Assembly (NCBI GenBank): GCA_039698035.1 | Contig: JBDKSW010000001.1 | Location: 67,368-131,367 of the forward strand | Length of the DNA stretch: 64,000 bases | Reading direction: 5' to 3' | DNA from: JAJFUI01 sp039698035 | GTDB lineage: Bacteria; Planctomycetota; Planctomycetia; Pirellulales; Thermoguttaceae | In this document: piece by piece, positions 36,731 to 45,670 of the stretch | Layout: every line of letters starts with the position of its first letter | Numbering within the stretch: position 1 is the first letter of the stretch | Translations under genes and position numbers: made by a program | Notes under the pieces: generated by a model | The model's input: the letters and a program-made list of their open reading frames with translations, nothing else | Database searches by the model: none | What the model was told of the DNA's origin: nothing

Positions 36731-38953
36731 TCACGCCCCGTCGCCAATCCACATACCGAGCTGGTAGGTGATCAGCGCGCCGACGTAGGCCAGCGCCGTC
36801 ATGTAGGCAAACGTGAAGATCGGCCAGCGCCAACTGTTCGTTTCGCGGCGAATGACGGCCAGCGTGGCCGCGCATTGGGCGCAGAGGGCAAAAAACACCA
36901 TGATCCCGAGCGCCACCGGAATGTTGAAGACGGGGCGGTCCGTGCCATCCCAGGTGACGCCGTGAAGCTTTTGGCTCCATCGGTCGTGCTGCGTGCCATT
37001 GTCGGCCAGCTCGTCATCCAGGTGGTACATGACGCCCAGGTTGGAAACGACGAATTCGCGGGCCGGCAGCGAGGCAATCACGGCGCAGCCGATTCGCCAA
37101 TCCCAGCCCAGCGGTCGGACGACCGGCTCGATGACCTGGCCCGCTTGGCCCAAGAGGCTTTCTCGCTGCTGTTGCTGGTGTGTCGCTTGGGGATTGTGCG
37201 GGAAGTACAAAGCGGCCCAAACCAAGATCGAGACGGCCAGGATCAGTGTTCCGGCCGTGCGGAGGAAGACCCAGCCGCGTTCAGCCATGCGCATCGCCAC
37301 CGTGCGCGGCGAGGGCCACTTGTAGCTTGGCAGTTCCATGACAAACGGCGGCGTCTGGCCCCGCAAAATGGTTCGCTTGAAAAGCGTTGCCGCCAGCACG
37401 GCGGCCAAGATTCCCAACAGATACAGACCGGCCAACGTCACTCCCTGCAGGTTGACCAATCCGCCCCAGTAAGTCTGTGCGGGGATGAACGCGGCGATCA
37501 GCAGGCCGTAGACCGGCAGCCGCGCGGAACAGGTCAGCAGCGGCGCGACGAGGATCGTGGTCAACCGGTCTCGCTCGTCCTCGATGACCCGCGCGGCCAT
37601 GATGCCTGGCACGGCGCAGCCGAACGACGAGAGCAACGGGATGAACGACTTTCCGCTCAGGCCGACGCGAACCATGAGCCGGTCCATGAGAAACGCGGCT
37701 CGGGCCATGTAGCCGCAGTCTTCCAGTACGGCGAGGAAGCCGAAGAGAATCAGAATTTGCGGGAGAAACGCGAGGACCGTGCCAACGCCGCCCAGGATGC
37801 CCGCGACGACGAGGCTTCGCACGGCGCCTTCGGCCATGTGCGAGCCAAGGAAGCCGCCGGCAGCCGCCGTCAGCGACTCGATGCCGTCCATCAGCGGCCG
37901 GGCCCAAACGAACACAGACTGAAAGACGCTGGTCATGACCAGGGCGAAAATCAGCGTGCCCCAGAGACGGTGCGTCAACACGCGGTCAATGCGGTCGCTG
38001 TGCGTCGCCTCGTAGTGGGGCGGCTCGACAACCACGCCATCGAGCACCCGCCGGGCCCAATCGTACCGAGCGGTTGTTTCGACGCTGGGCACGGGACAGC
38101 CGACATCGGCCAACCGGGTCTGTGCGGTCTCGATGCGAGTCGCCCAACGCCCCTCGGCGTCATTCAGCACGGTGCGCTGCATGTAGCCGCTGCGGTCGAG
38201 GAGCAACCGCCGCACCAGGCTGCGCGTCGGAGGGCCGTCAGGACATTGCTGCGGATCGGCCGCCAATTCCGAATGAAGCAAGGCGACTTCCGACTCGAAG
38301 GCGGCCGGCAGCCGCGTCACGTTGGGACACAGCGGGCCGGGCGGCGGTCGCTGCATCCCCGGGTTGTAGCACGCGCAACCCAACAGCCCCGCGTGACACT
38401 TGCAGGTCGCTCGCAATGGTTGGGTGGGCGAGCTGGGCAACACGGCCAAGGCCGCCTTCAGTTGTTCCAACCCGATTCGCCGGTTTGCCTGAGTGGGCAC
38501 GACGCGGACGCCCAATTGGCGTTCGAGTCGGTCCAGGTCCACGCGGATGCCGCGACGTTCAGCCACGTCGAGCATGTTGACGGCCAGCACGACCGGCAAC
38601 CCCAGCTCCAAGATCTGGCTAACCAAGTAGAGGTTCCGCTCTAGGTTGGTGGCGTCCACCGTGCAAAGAACCGCATCGGCCGCCACCTCCTGAGACTGGC
38701 GGAACAGCAAATCGACGACGACCATCTCGTCGCGCGACCGTGGGGCCAAGCTGTAGAGCCCTGGCAGGTCGATGATCTCGAACGGGCGGCCTTCGATGAC
38801 CATTTCGCCGGTCTTTTTTTCGACCGTCACGCCCGGGTAGTTGCCCACATGCTGGTGAACGCCGACCAGCGCGCTGAAGAGGGTCGATTTGCCCGTGTTG
38901 GGATTTCCAACCAGGACGACCGTAAACGTGGGGGTGTCGGCGGCAGCAATCAT
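36731..38953 (-). CDS. feoB: ferrous iron transporter FeoB with Cys-rich linker
   Basis: This 740-residue Fe(II) transporter has a cytosolic G domain (G1 GNPNTGKST 16-24, G3 DLPG 62-65, G4 NMLD 126-129). A membrane domain with the family segments EDCGYMARAAFLMDR, SFGCAVPGIMAARVI and LTCSARLPVYGLLIAAF follows. Between the G domain and the helices sits an unusual insert with five cysteines (C184, C186, C193, C195, C209; CKCHAGLLGCACYNPG), perhaps a metal site. feoA lies 85 bp upstream on the same strand, giving the usual feoAB order. Confidence 0.96.
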   Translation of the reverse strand: MIAAADTPTFTVVLVGNPNTGKSTLFSALVGVHQHVGNYPGVTVEKKTGEMVIEGRPFEIIDLPGLYSLAPRSRDEMVVVDLLFRQSQEVAADAVLCTVDATNLERNLYLVSQILELGLPVVLAVNMLDVAERRGIRVDLDRLERQLGVRVVPTQANRRIGLEQLKAALAVLPSSPTQPLRATCKCHAGLLGCACYNPGMQRPPPGPLCPNVTRLPAAFESEVALLHSELAADPQQCPDGPPTRSLVRRLLLDRSGYMQRTVLNDAEGRWATRIETAQTRLADVGCPVPSVETTARYDWARRVLDGVVVEPPHYEATHSDRIDRVLTHRLWGTLIFALVMTSVFQSVFVWARPLMDGIESLTAAAGGFLGSHMAEGAVRSLVVAGILGGVGTVLAFLPQILILFGFLAVLEDCGYMARAAFLMDRLMVRVGLSGKSFIPLLSSFGCAVPGIMAARVIEDERDRLTTILVAPLLTCSARLPVYGLLIAAFIPAQTYWGGLVNLQGVTLAGLYLLGILAAVLAATLFKRTILRGQTPPFVMELPSYKWPSPRTVAMRMAERGWVFLRTAGTLILAVSILVWAALYFPHNPQATHQQQQRESLLGQAGQVIEPVVRPLGWDWRIGCAVIASLPAREFVVSNLGVMYHLDDELADNGTQHDRWSQKLHGVTWDGTDRPVFNIPVALGIMVFFALCAQCAATLAVIRRETNSWRWPIFTFAYMTALAYVGALITYQLGMWIGDGA

Positions 38954-39038
38954 CAGAAAACGCGATCAGTGGCCGTCGCAGCCGGTGGGCAACGCAAAAA
39001 CCCCATCTCCTTGAGTCGCTGGGCGACCCGCGTGCTCA

Positions 39039-39257
39039 TCAGCCGACCGGCTCGACCATGACACTCAGCAGGCCGTCGGCTCGGAGGCAAATTTTGTTGC
39101 CTGCCAAGCGGATGATACACGGATTCCCGCGCCGAAACATTTCGATCTTCGTTCCTCGGCGAAGCCCGAACTCTTCGAGCCGATGGACGTGATCGGGATG
39201 GCCAAGTACGCGAGCGACCATCGCCCGTGCCCCGACGGGCAGATGCGGCAACGGCAT
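39039..39257 (-). CDS. feoA: ferrous iron transport protein FeoA
   Basis: This 72-residue SH3-like FeoA protein supports FeoB on the cytosolic side. Family features are LPVGARAMVARVLG, HRLEEFGLRRGTKIEMFR and CIIRLAGNKICLRAD. ATG 39257 gives the usual FeoA length; a TTG at 39305 would add 16 residues. It precedes feoB on the same strand. Confidence 0.9.
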   Translation of the reverse strand: MPLPHLPVGARAMVARVLGHPDHVHRLEEFGLRRGTKIEMFRRGNPCIIRLAGNKICLRADGLLSVMVEPVG

Positions 39258-39406
39258 CACCTGACTTGGAACGACTTGCTTGATCACGGGCAACCGACGG
39301 CGCAACTTCCCATTCTTTCGACACTTATAAACTTACGCTGATTGGCCGCCGATTGCAAGCCCGGATGCGATGCGAGTGCCAGCCAAGGCCTCGTCATACC
39401 GGCGAG

Positions 39407-40045
39407 CTACCCGGACTCAGAAAGCTGGGCGTGCCGCGGTGGCAACGAGGACAGCTTGCCTCGGCCCAACGGCATGGCCGCCTGGTTGCAGCCAGGAGTC
39501 CGTCGCTTAGCGGACCCTGATGGTTTGCGGGCTCCGGACTTCTCTTTGTTCGGTCCGGCCGGGGGGGGCGCGGGCGGGGCCGTCAACCACGACATAAAGG
39601 GCAGTGGGAGCCGCGGCAGCGGAAGCCGATCGTAGAAATCCGCTCGGAAGTACAACGCCAGTCCGTAGTAGGCCACCAGAATGCCGGCCACGCCGCCGAC
39701 GACCACCTCAATCAACTTCTGCAAGGCCGACTTCTCGCGCCGACTGCGCAGTCGGGATGCGGCCGGAAGCCGCGGAAGCGACTGGGCCATCGCGGCCGCT
39801 TCGTTGTCCCCTGCGGCATCGAGTGCCTCCCCGCCTTTCGCTTCGCCCGGTGCATCGGCGATGGCAGTCGGCTCGGCGGCGTGTGCCGCCACGAGAATCA
39901 GCTCTGGCGGCGCCAGCGCAAGGGATTCGCTCAGCGGATATTCGGCCGCGCACAACGGGCAACGAACCACCGCATCGCTTTCCGCCCCGGCGGGAACCGA
40001 CACTTGTTTTCGGCATCTTGGGCAAGTCGAAGGCATAAGACTCAT
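39407..40045 (-). CDS. zinc-ribbon membrane protein
   Basis: This 212-residue protein begins with a zinc ribbon (CPRCRKQVSVP, then VRCPLCAAEYPLSES; two CxxC pairs). An acidic Ala-rich linker follows, then a basic stretch (SRLRSRREKSALQ), one membrane helix (VVVGGVAGILVAYYGLALYF) and a Pro-rich tail. Proteins of this plan, a zinc ribbon before a single helix, are common in Planctomycetota and lack known function. Its start overlaps the stop of the M32 peptidase gene upstream (ATGA), so the two are co-translated. Confidence 0.8.
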   Translation of the reverse strand: MSLMPSTCPRCRKQVSVPAGAESDAVVRCPLCAAEYPLSESLALAPPELILVAAHAAEPTAIADAPGEAKGGEALDAAGDNEAAAMAQSLPRLPAASRLRSRREKSALQKLIEVVVGGVAGILVAYYGLALYFRADFYDRLPLPRLPLPFMSWLTAPPAPPPAGPNKEKSGARKPSGSAKRRTPGCNQAAMPLGRGKLSSLPPRHAQLSESG

Positions 40046-41550
40046 AGTTCGTAGAGCGATCCCATTTTGGCTTGCAGGTGTTCGATCAGCGGTCGCGCCG
40101 AGAGCTTTCGCCCGGTGACCCGTTCGACCAACTCGGCGGCCGTATAACGTTGCCCGTGACGGTGAATCCGCTCACGCAACCAATCGCGCAGCGGCCCGAA
40201 GTCGCCGCCGCCAAATGTGGCAGCCAGACCGCCAATTTCCGATTCCGCCTGGGCGAAGAACTGGGCCGCGTAGAGGTTGCCCAACGAATAGGTCGGAAAA
40301 TAGCCAATCAACCCGGCGCTCCAATGCACGTCCTGTAGGACGCCGCTCCGGTTGTCCGGAGGCGTGATGCCCAGGTAACGCTCGTATTTCTCGTTCCACG
40401 CCGTCGGCAGGTCGGCCACTTGAAGCTGGTCGTCGAGCAACGCCCGTTCGAGCTCAAAGCGGATCAGGATGTGCAGATTGTAGGTAACCTCGTCGGCCTC
40501 GATCCGAATCAGCGACGGCCGCACGTCATTCACGGCCAGATGGAACTGGTCGAAGGAAACGTCGGACAATACGGAGGGAAATCGCTGTTGGGCGATCGGA
40601 TAAAAGTGATTCCAAAACGCGCGGCTGCGTCCAACCAGGTTTTCCCAAAGCCGCGATTGCGACTCGTGAACGCCCAGGGAGACGGCCTCGCCCAACGGCA
40701 GTCCATAAAGTTCGACCGGGAGCCCCTGCTCGTAAATGCCATGGCCTGCTTCGTGCAGAACGCCGAAAAAGGCCGCGTTGAAGCACTGCTCTTCGTAGCG
40801 GGTCGTGATGCGGCAGTCGTGCGGCCCCAGCGTCGCGCAAAACGGATGGGCCGTGACATCCAGCCGCCCCCGGGCAAAATCAAAACCGATGGCCGTTGCC
40901 GCCTGGCGGACGAATCGATCTTGCTGATCGACCGGAAACCGTCGTCCCAGAATGGATGTGTCCGGCCGTCGGCCGCTCTGGGCGATGCGAGCCACCAGCG
41001 GCACCAATTCCTCTCGCAGCGTTTCCAGCACCGGACCGACGTTGGCCGTCAACTCCTCCGGCTCGAAATCATCGAGCAGCGCGTCGTAAGGGCACTTCGG
41101 GTATCCAACAGCCTCGGCCTGCTGACGCTTCAATGCGATCATCCGCTCTAGCAGCGGGCGAAACGCCGGAAAATCGTCCTTCTCGCGAGCCTCTTGCCAC
41201 GCTTGCTCGCCGAGGACCGCCGTGCGGGCCAACTCCTCGACCAGCGTCTGCGGCAGCTTCACCGTCCGGTCTCGCTGGCGCTTCAGCCGACGGACCGTCA
41301 CGGCCGCGTCCGCGTCGTCATCGAGTGCGCCTGATAACTCGTCAAGTTGGCCGCCATACTTTGGATCGACCCACCATTGATGGACCAGCCCGGCAAGCAG
41401 CGTCGATTGTTCGGCCCGATGTTCCGCGCCGGCCGCCGGCAATTGCGTTCGCTCGTCCCAGCCGAGCGTCTCGCAGGCCGAGCTTAAGACGGCAATTCGC
41501 CGTGCGTGCCGGCAGACATCTTGGTACGTTTTAACGAAGTGAGGGGTCAT
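40042..41550 (-). CDS. M32 carboxypeptidase (Taq type)
   Basis: This 502-residue metallo-carboxypeptidase has the complete M32 motif set: HPF (235-237), the DCRITTRY segment, zinc site HEAGH (266-270) with third ligand Glu296 in HESQSR, IRIEADEVTYNLHI and GVLQDVHWSAGLIGYFPTYS. It removes C-terminal amino acids and is cytosolic (no signal peptide). Length is as usual for the family. The gene overlaps the zinc-ribbon gene downstream. Confidence 0.96.
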   Translation of the reverse strand: MTPHFVKTYQDVCRHARRIAVLSSACETLGWDERTQLPAAGAEHRAEQSTLLAGLVHQWWVDPKYGGQLDELSGALDDDADAAVTVRRLKRQRDRTVKLPQTLVEELARTAVLGEQAWQEAREKDDFPAFRPLLERMIALKRQQAEAVGYPKCPYDALLDDFEPEELTANVGPVLETLREELVPLVARIAQSGRRPDTSILGRRFPVDQQDRFVRQAATAIGFDFARGRLDVTAHPFCATLGPHDCRITTRYEEQCFNAAFFGVLHEAGHGIYEQGLPVELYGLPLGEAVSLGVHESQSRLWENLVGRSRAFWNHFYPIAQQRFPSVLSDVSFDQFHLAVNDVRPSLIRIEADEVTYNLHILIRFELERALLDDQLQVADLPTAWNEKYERYLGITPPDNRSGVLQDVHWSAGLIGYFPTYSLGNLYAAQFFAQAESEIGGLAATFGGGDFGPLRDWLRERIHRHGQRYTAAELVERVTGRKLSARPLIEHLQAKMGSLYEL

Positions 41551-41768
41551 GGCCGTGATTGGAGTGTCGGAAGAGCCGGACGCGGGGGGACAAGGGTCTA
41601 TCGCCTATTGTCGCCGTGCGGCCGAGAACCGCAATAGGGTCTGCGGCCGTATCGGGGCAATCTCGTGCCGAGCGCCAACATGCACCGCACATCTCTGCTG
41701 GGCGTGCCACACAGCCGAGAGCCGCTCCAAAGGCGGTCAGCATTCGCCTCGAAAAACGCAAACGTCGG

Positions 41769-42017
41769 CTACTTCCCTCGGCCCATCAGATCCCGTTCGA
41801 TCTCTCGGCTTTCATCGCTCAGCCCCATGCAGCCGGCGTCCTTATCTTCCTTCTGGGCGCGGGCCTTGCGTGCGGTGCTCGACAGCCCGTTGTCGCGCAG
41901 ACCCTTGTCGTGCGTTTGCCACTCCTTGCAACCCAAGACAACGGTGACAAGGACCAAAACCGTCAACCACCGGCCGACGCGAAGCAGTTGACGACATCTG
42001 CGAAATTGTGAAGTCAT
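41769..42017 (-). CDS. small lipoprotein of unknown function
   Basis: This 82-residue ORF starts at MTSQFRRC and has a lipobox-like VTVVLGC30 after a hydrophobic stretch. A charged mature part with many Lys/Arg/Asp/Glu residues follows. It is divergent from the TPR gene at 42227. Short lipoproteins of this sort are frequent in this group. No domain is recognised, and a frame starting further up (42089) is less likely. Confidence 0.55.
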   Translation of the reverse strand: MTSQFRRCRQLLRVGRWLTVLVLVTVVLGCKEWQTHDKGLRDNGLSSTARKARAQKEDKDAGCMGLSDESREIERDLMGRGK

Positions 42018-42226
42018 GGCGAATCCCACGTGCCAGATTCCAGAAGAGGGGCGGAGTGTCCCAAAATCACGCCGCAGTGTCCAGGGCACTTTGCTGGCGA
42101 CTTTGGCCGATCAAGAAACGCAAAAGTCCGTCTGGACGCCGACCGACCGATTTGGGTACACTCCCCCAATTGGCTAAGCCCTGGATTCCCGGGCTTCTCG
42201 TGGCGAGGTTCAAGGAGGAACACGCA

Positions 42227-44320
42227 ATGCGGAGCAAATTCCTTTACAGCTTTGCAATTCCAACGGCCCTCTGCGTCATGCTGGGCAACAACCTCGCTGC
42301 AGCCGACGCCAAACGCCCATCGTCCGGCGTCGCCCATTCGGTGGACGAGAACGGCATCAAGGAATCGAATGAGCTCGATATGCCTGGGGATGCGGATCAT
42401 TCGAGCGCCAAACCGAGTGCCCCGGCGTCCTCGCCCGCCAAGCAGAAGGTAATGACTAAGCCGGCCCCGATCGACTCGGGCCGTGCGGATTCCAACGTGC
42501 CGCCAACCGTGAAACGGTCGCCGAAGTTGTCGGCGGCTGAAGAGAAGGCCAAGCCGGCCCCGCGTGGAACTGAACTGAAGCCCGTCGTTCGGCCTGCCAG
42601 TCCCGCCGCCGATCGGTCGGAGGCCCCGCCCGTCTCGGTCGAGACGGCAATCTTCAAGGGCGTCGTGCCAGGTGTCTCGACCCGCGTCGATGTCGAGCGA
42701 ATCTGGGGAAAGCCCAAGAGCTCGACACAGGCCGACGGGATGTTGGTGCAACGATATGCCGTCGAGCCGTTCCAGCGCGTCGACGTCAGCTACGCCGACG
42801 GCAAGGTGTCTTCCATCGTCATCCACTTCGCTCGTTCCTTCCCAGCCGACGTGGTGGCCAAACAACTCGATCTGGTCGCAATCCGGCCGGTGCAAGTGTC
42901 CAACGACCTGGGGGAAGTGCTCGGGCAGGCCTATCCCGAGCGGGGCGTGCTGTTCACCTTCGAGCCGAGCGATGCGACCGGAAAGAGCACGATGAAAGTC
43001 CCCCAAGTGATTCTGGAGCCCGTCTCGGCCGAGCCGTTTGTGCTCCGCGCGGAAATGGCCGTCGAGAGTCGGCCGGACCTGAGCCGTCGCGATGCCGAAC
43101 AGGCCCTCCGACTGGAGCCGGACATGGCCCGGGCGCATTGGTTGCTGAGCCGATTGCGAGCGGCGAACGAGCAGCATGAGGAAGCGTTGGCGGCCGCGCG
43201 CGAAGCGATGCGGCTCGACGACAATCCGCAATATCGCGTGACTTACGCACAGATTCTGGCGCAGGTTGGCCGCCTGTCGGAGGCTGCGGAAGAAGCCAAG
43301 AAGGCGAGCCAAGCGAGCGGCAACCGGTCGCACGTCAAGGCGAGGGCCGTCTGCCTGCTGGGCAACCTGCTGGCCTCCGGTCCCAAACCGGACTTCAAGA
43401 AGGCGCTGGAGATGCACAGCCAGGCGATCCAGCTTGCCGATCCGCTTCGCAACGACCAGCATCCGGCGATTCGCGTGGCCGCCAAGGAGGTATTGGCCGA
43501 CGCCTACCTCGGCGCGGCGCACGACATTGCATGGGGGCAATGGAAGGAAAAGGCGAAGGCCGTCAGCCGTTGGCTGGAACGAGCGGCCGAGGCAACCGAC
43601 GATCTGGTGATCAACGAGAACGCCAGTCGGCAGGTCTTGTTCCGGCTTCATGCCCGTTCGCTGGCCGTGTACGTCGGACTTCGCGGTGAAGTCGATCCCG
43701 AGCCGGCGGCCAAGGCCGTTCTTGCGGCCGGCGAAAAACTGGTTGCCGCCGCCGTTGAGCCGGGGCGCAAGGCGCAGCTCGAATGGGAGCTCGGCATGGC
43801 GCTCTACGACGCCGTTCAAATCTGCCAGATGCGGTCGGACAACGACGCCGCGCTGAAGCACGGTGAAGAGGCCGTGAAGTGCCTGGCCGAGGCCAGCCAG
43901 ATGAGGCCGTCGTCCGCCGCCTCGCTGTTGCTCGGTCGCGCGTATTTCCGGCTTGGCGCCATCCATGCCATCAGCCGTCACGACCACCAAGCCGCGGTCG
44001 CCTCGTTCGATAAGGCCGTCCCGCTGTTTGACCGTCTCACGCCGGACGACGTGACCGGCAGTCTGAGCCGCCACGGCGAATCGCTGGTCACGATGGGCGT
44101 CTCCTACTGGGAGATCGGCCGGCAGCAGGAAGCCGTCTCGTTGAGCGAGAGCGGGATCAAGTGGATGGAAAAAGCGGTCGAGCAAGGCGTCCTCGACCGA
44201 TCGGCACTCGCCATTCCCTATGCCAATCTGGCCGCAATGCATCGCAAGCTGGGCGCCGACGACCAGGCCGATCGCTATCAAGGGCTCGCCAGCCGGGCCA
44301 AGAAAGAAAATTCGCGATAG
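42227..44320 (+). CDS. exported TPR protein
   Basis: This 697-residue protein starts at an ATG preceded by AAGGAGG and has a signal peptide (about 1-24). A Pro/Ser/Ala-rich disordered part runs to about residue 135. A domain around VSVETAIFKGVVPGVSTRVD (about 140-150 onward) recalls SmpA/OmlA-like start regions, suggested only by VDVERIWGKP. TPR helices (LEPDMARAHWLLSRL, ALAAAREAMRLDDNPQYRVTYAQIL) continue to the end. It is likely a periplasmic scaffold; partners unknown. Confidence 0.83.
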   Translation: MRSKFLYSFAIPTALCVMLGNNLAAADAKRPSSGVAHSVDENGIKESNELDMPGDADHSSAKPSAPASSPAKQKVMTKPAPIDSGRADSNVPPTVKRSPKLSAAEEKAKPAPRGTELKPVVRPASPAADRSEAPPVSVETAIFKGVVPGVSTRVDVERIWGKPKSSTQADGMLVQRYAVEPFQRVDVSYADGKVSSIVIHFARSFPADVVAKQLDLVAIRPVQVSNDLGEVLGQAYPERGVLFTFEPSDATGKSTMKVPQVILEPVSAEPFVLRAEMAVESRPDLSRRDAEQALRLEPDMARAHWLLSRLRAANEQHEEALAAAREAMRLDDNPQYRVTYAQILAQVGRLSEAAEEAKKASQASGNRSHVKARAVCLLGNLLASGPKPDFKKALEMHSQAIQLADPLRNDQHPAIRVAAKEVLADAYLGAAHDIAWGQWKEKAKAVSRWLERAAEATDDLVINENASRQVLFRLHARSLAVYVGLRGEVDPEPAAKAVLAAGEKLVAAAVEPGRKAQLEWELGMALYDAVQICQMRSDNDAALKHGEEAVKCLAEASQMRPSSAASLLLGRAYFRLGAIHAISRHDHQAAVASFDKAVPLFDRLTPDDVTGSLSRHGESLVTMGVSYWEIGRQQEAVSLSESGIKWMEKAVEQGVLDRSALAIPYANLAAMHRKLGADDQADRYQGLASRAKKENSR

Positions 44321-44430
44321 CCGCGTCGCTCGCAGCCGACACACTTCCAGCCAGGCCACTGGTCGCGTCTGCCGCTTCTGCGGTACACTAGCGACTGCTC
44401 CGGACGTTTCCGAACTGGGGAGGGTGGCCC

Positions 44431-45543
44431 GTGGAACAGCATGAAATCGACCTTTGGCACATGCGCCGCGCGCTGACGCTGGCCGCCCAGGGCCAGGGCC
44501 TCGTCGAGCCAAACCCGATGGTAGGTTGCGTCGTCGCCCGAGGAGCCGAAATTATCGGCGAAGGGTTTCATCGGCAATTCGGCGGGCCACATGCCGAGGT
44601 CGAGGCGCTCCGCATCGCCGGTTCAAGGGCGGCCGGGGCTACGCTCTACGTGACACTCGAACCCTGCTGCCATCATGGCAAGACGCCGCCATGCACGGAT
44701 GCCGTGCTCCGGTCGGGCGTGCAGCGCGTCGTCATCGGCATGACGGACCCATTTCCGCAAGTCGCAGGCCAAGGCATCGCGGAGCTGCGTGCCGCCGGCC
44801 TGACGGTCGTAACGGGCCTTCTGGAAGCCGAGTCGCGACAGCTCAACGCGCCCTATCGGAAGCTGGTGGAAACCGGCCGACCATGGGTTATCGCAAAATG
44901 GGCCATGACGCTCGACGGCAAAATCGCCACTCGGACCGGAGCAAGCCGCTGGATCTCCAACGCGCAGTCGAGGGCTATCGTCCACAAGCTGCGCGGTCGC
45001 GTCGACGCGATCATCGTCGGACGCCAGACGGCCTTGCACGACGACCCGTTGCTGACGGCCCGACCGGCTGGCCCTCGCACGGCAACACGTGTTGTGCTGG
45101 ACACGGCGGGCCGCTTGGCTAGCGACAGCCAACTGGTCCGAACGGCCCGACAGTGGCCCGTTCTGGTGGCCGTGGGCGAAGCCGCTTCGACGGCCGACCG
45201 CTCAAGACTGGGTGACGCGGGCTGTGAGGTCCTGGTGTGCCCTGGCGCTACGCACGCCGCGCGATTGGACGCCTTGCTGGCCGAAATGGGCCGACGACGA
45301 TGGACCAACGTGCTTGTCGAGGGAGGCGCTCAGGTCCTGGGCGCCATGTTCGACGCCCGGGCGATGGACGAGGTGCATGTCTTTATCGCATCGCGGCTGT
45401 TCGGCGGCGCGACGGTGCCAACGGCCGTTGCTGGCGAGGGAATTGGCGACGTGGCCGCCTCGCTCGAACTGGAAACGCCCACGGTCCAGCAAATCGAGGG
45501 CGACACTTATATCGCCGGCCGAGTGCGTCGCGGCAACCCGTGA
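44431..45543 (+). CDS. ribD: bifunctional riboflavin biosynthesis deaminase/reductase
   Basis: This 370-residue enzyme carries out the second and third steps of riboflavin synthesis. The N-terminal deaminase domain binds Zn through H54 (PHAE, with catalytic E56), C79 and C88 (PCCHHGKTPPC). The C-terminal reductase domain has WVIAKWAMTLDGKIAT, SRWISN, VDAIIVGRQTALHDDP and NVLVEGGAQVLG. The start is GTG 44431 with GGGGAGGG upstream. Other rib genes are not adjacent. Confidence 0.96.
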   Translation: MEQHEIDLWHMRRALTLAAQGQGLVEPNPMVGCVVARGAEIIGEGFHRQFGGPHAEVEALRIAGSRAAGATLYVTLEPCCHHGKTPPCTDAVLRSGVQRVVIGMTDPFPQVAGQGIAELRAAGLTVVTGLLEAESRQLNAPYRKLVETGRPWVIAKWAMTLDGKIATRTGASRWISNAQSRAIVHKLRGRVDAIIVGRQTALHDDPLLTARPAGPRTATRVVLDTAGRLASDSQLVRTARQWPVLVAVGEAASTADRSRLGDAGCEVLVCPGATHAARLDALLAEMGRRRWTNVLVEGGAQVLGAMFDARAMDEVHVFIASRLFGGATVPTAVAGEGIGDVAASLELETPTVQQIEGDTYIAGRVRRGNP

Positions 45544-45670
45544 CGCACGCTTTTCTCTCTTGCTTTCGGGTGCAAACCGCACGCGAGAGCGGCCCGCCGC
45601 ACGACCGGCGCTTTGTCCGGCGCCCGCGCGCAGCACATGCCCGGCAATCGCACACTTGCCGCGACGATTG

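Noticed and set aside
36719..38644. A 641-codon open frame on the plus strand opposite feoB.
   Set aside because: It is exactly antisense to a full feoB gene with all motifs. Long antisense frames are expected in G+C-rich coding DNA, and the translation is low-complexity Arg/Gln/Asp-rich.
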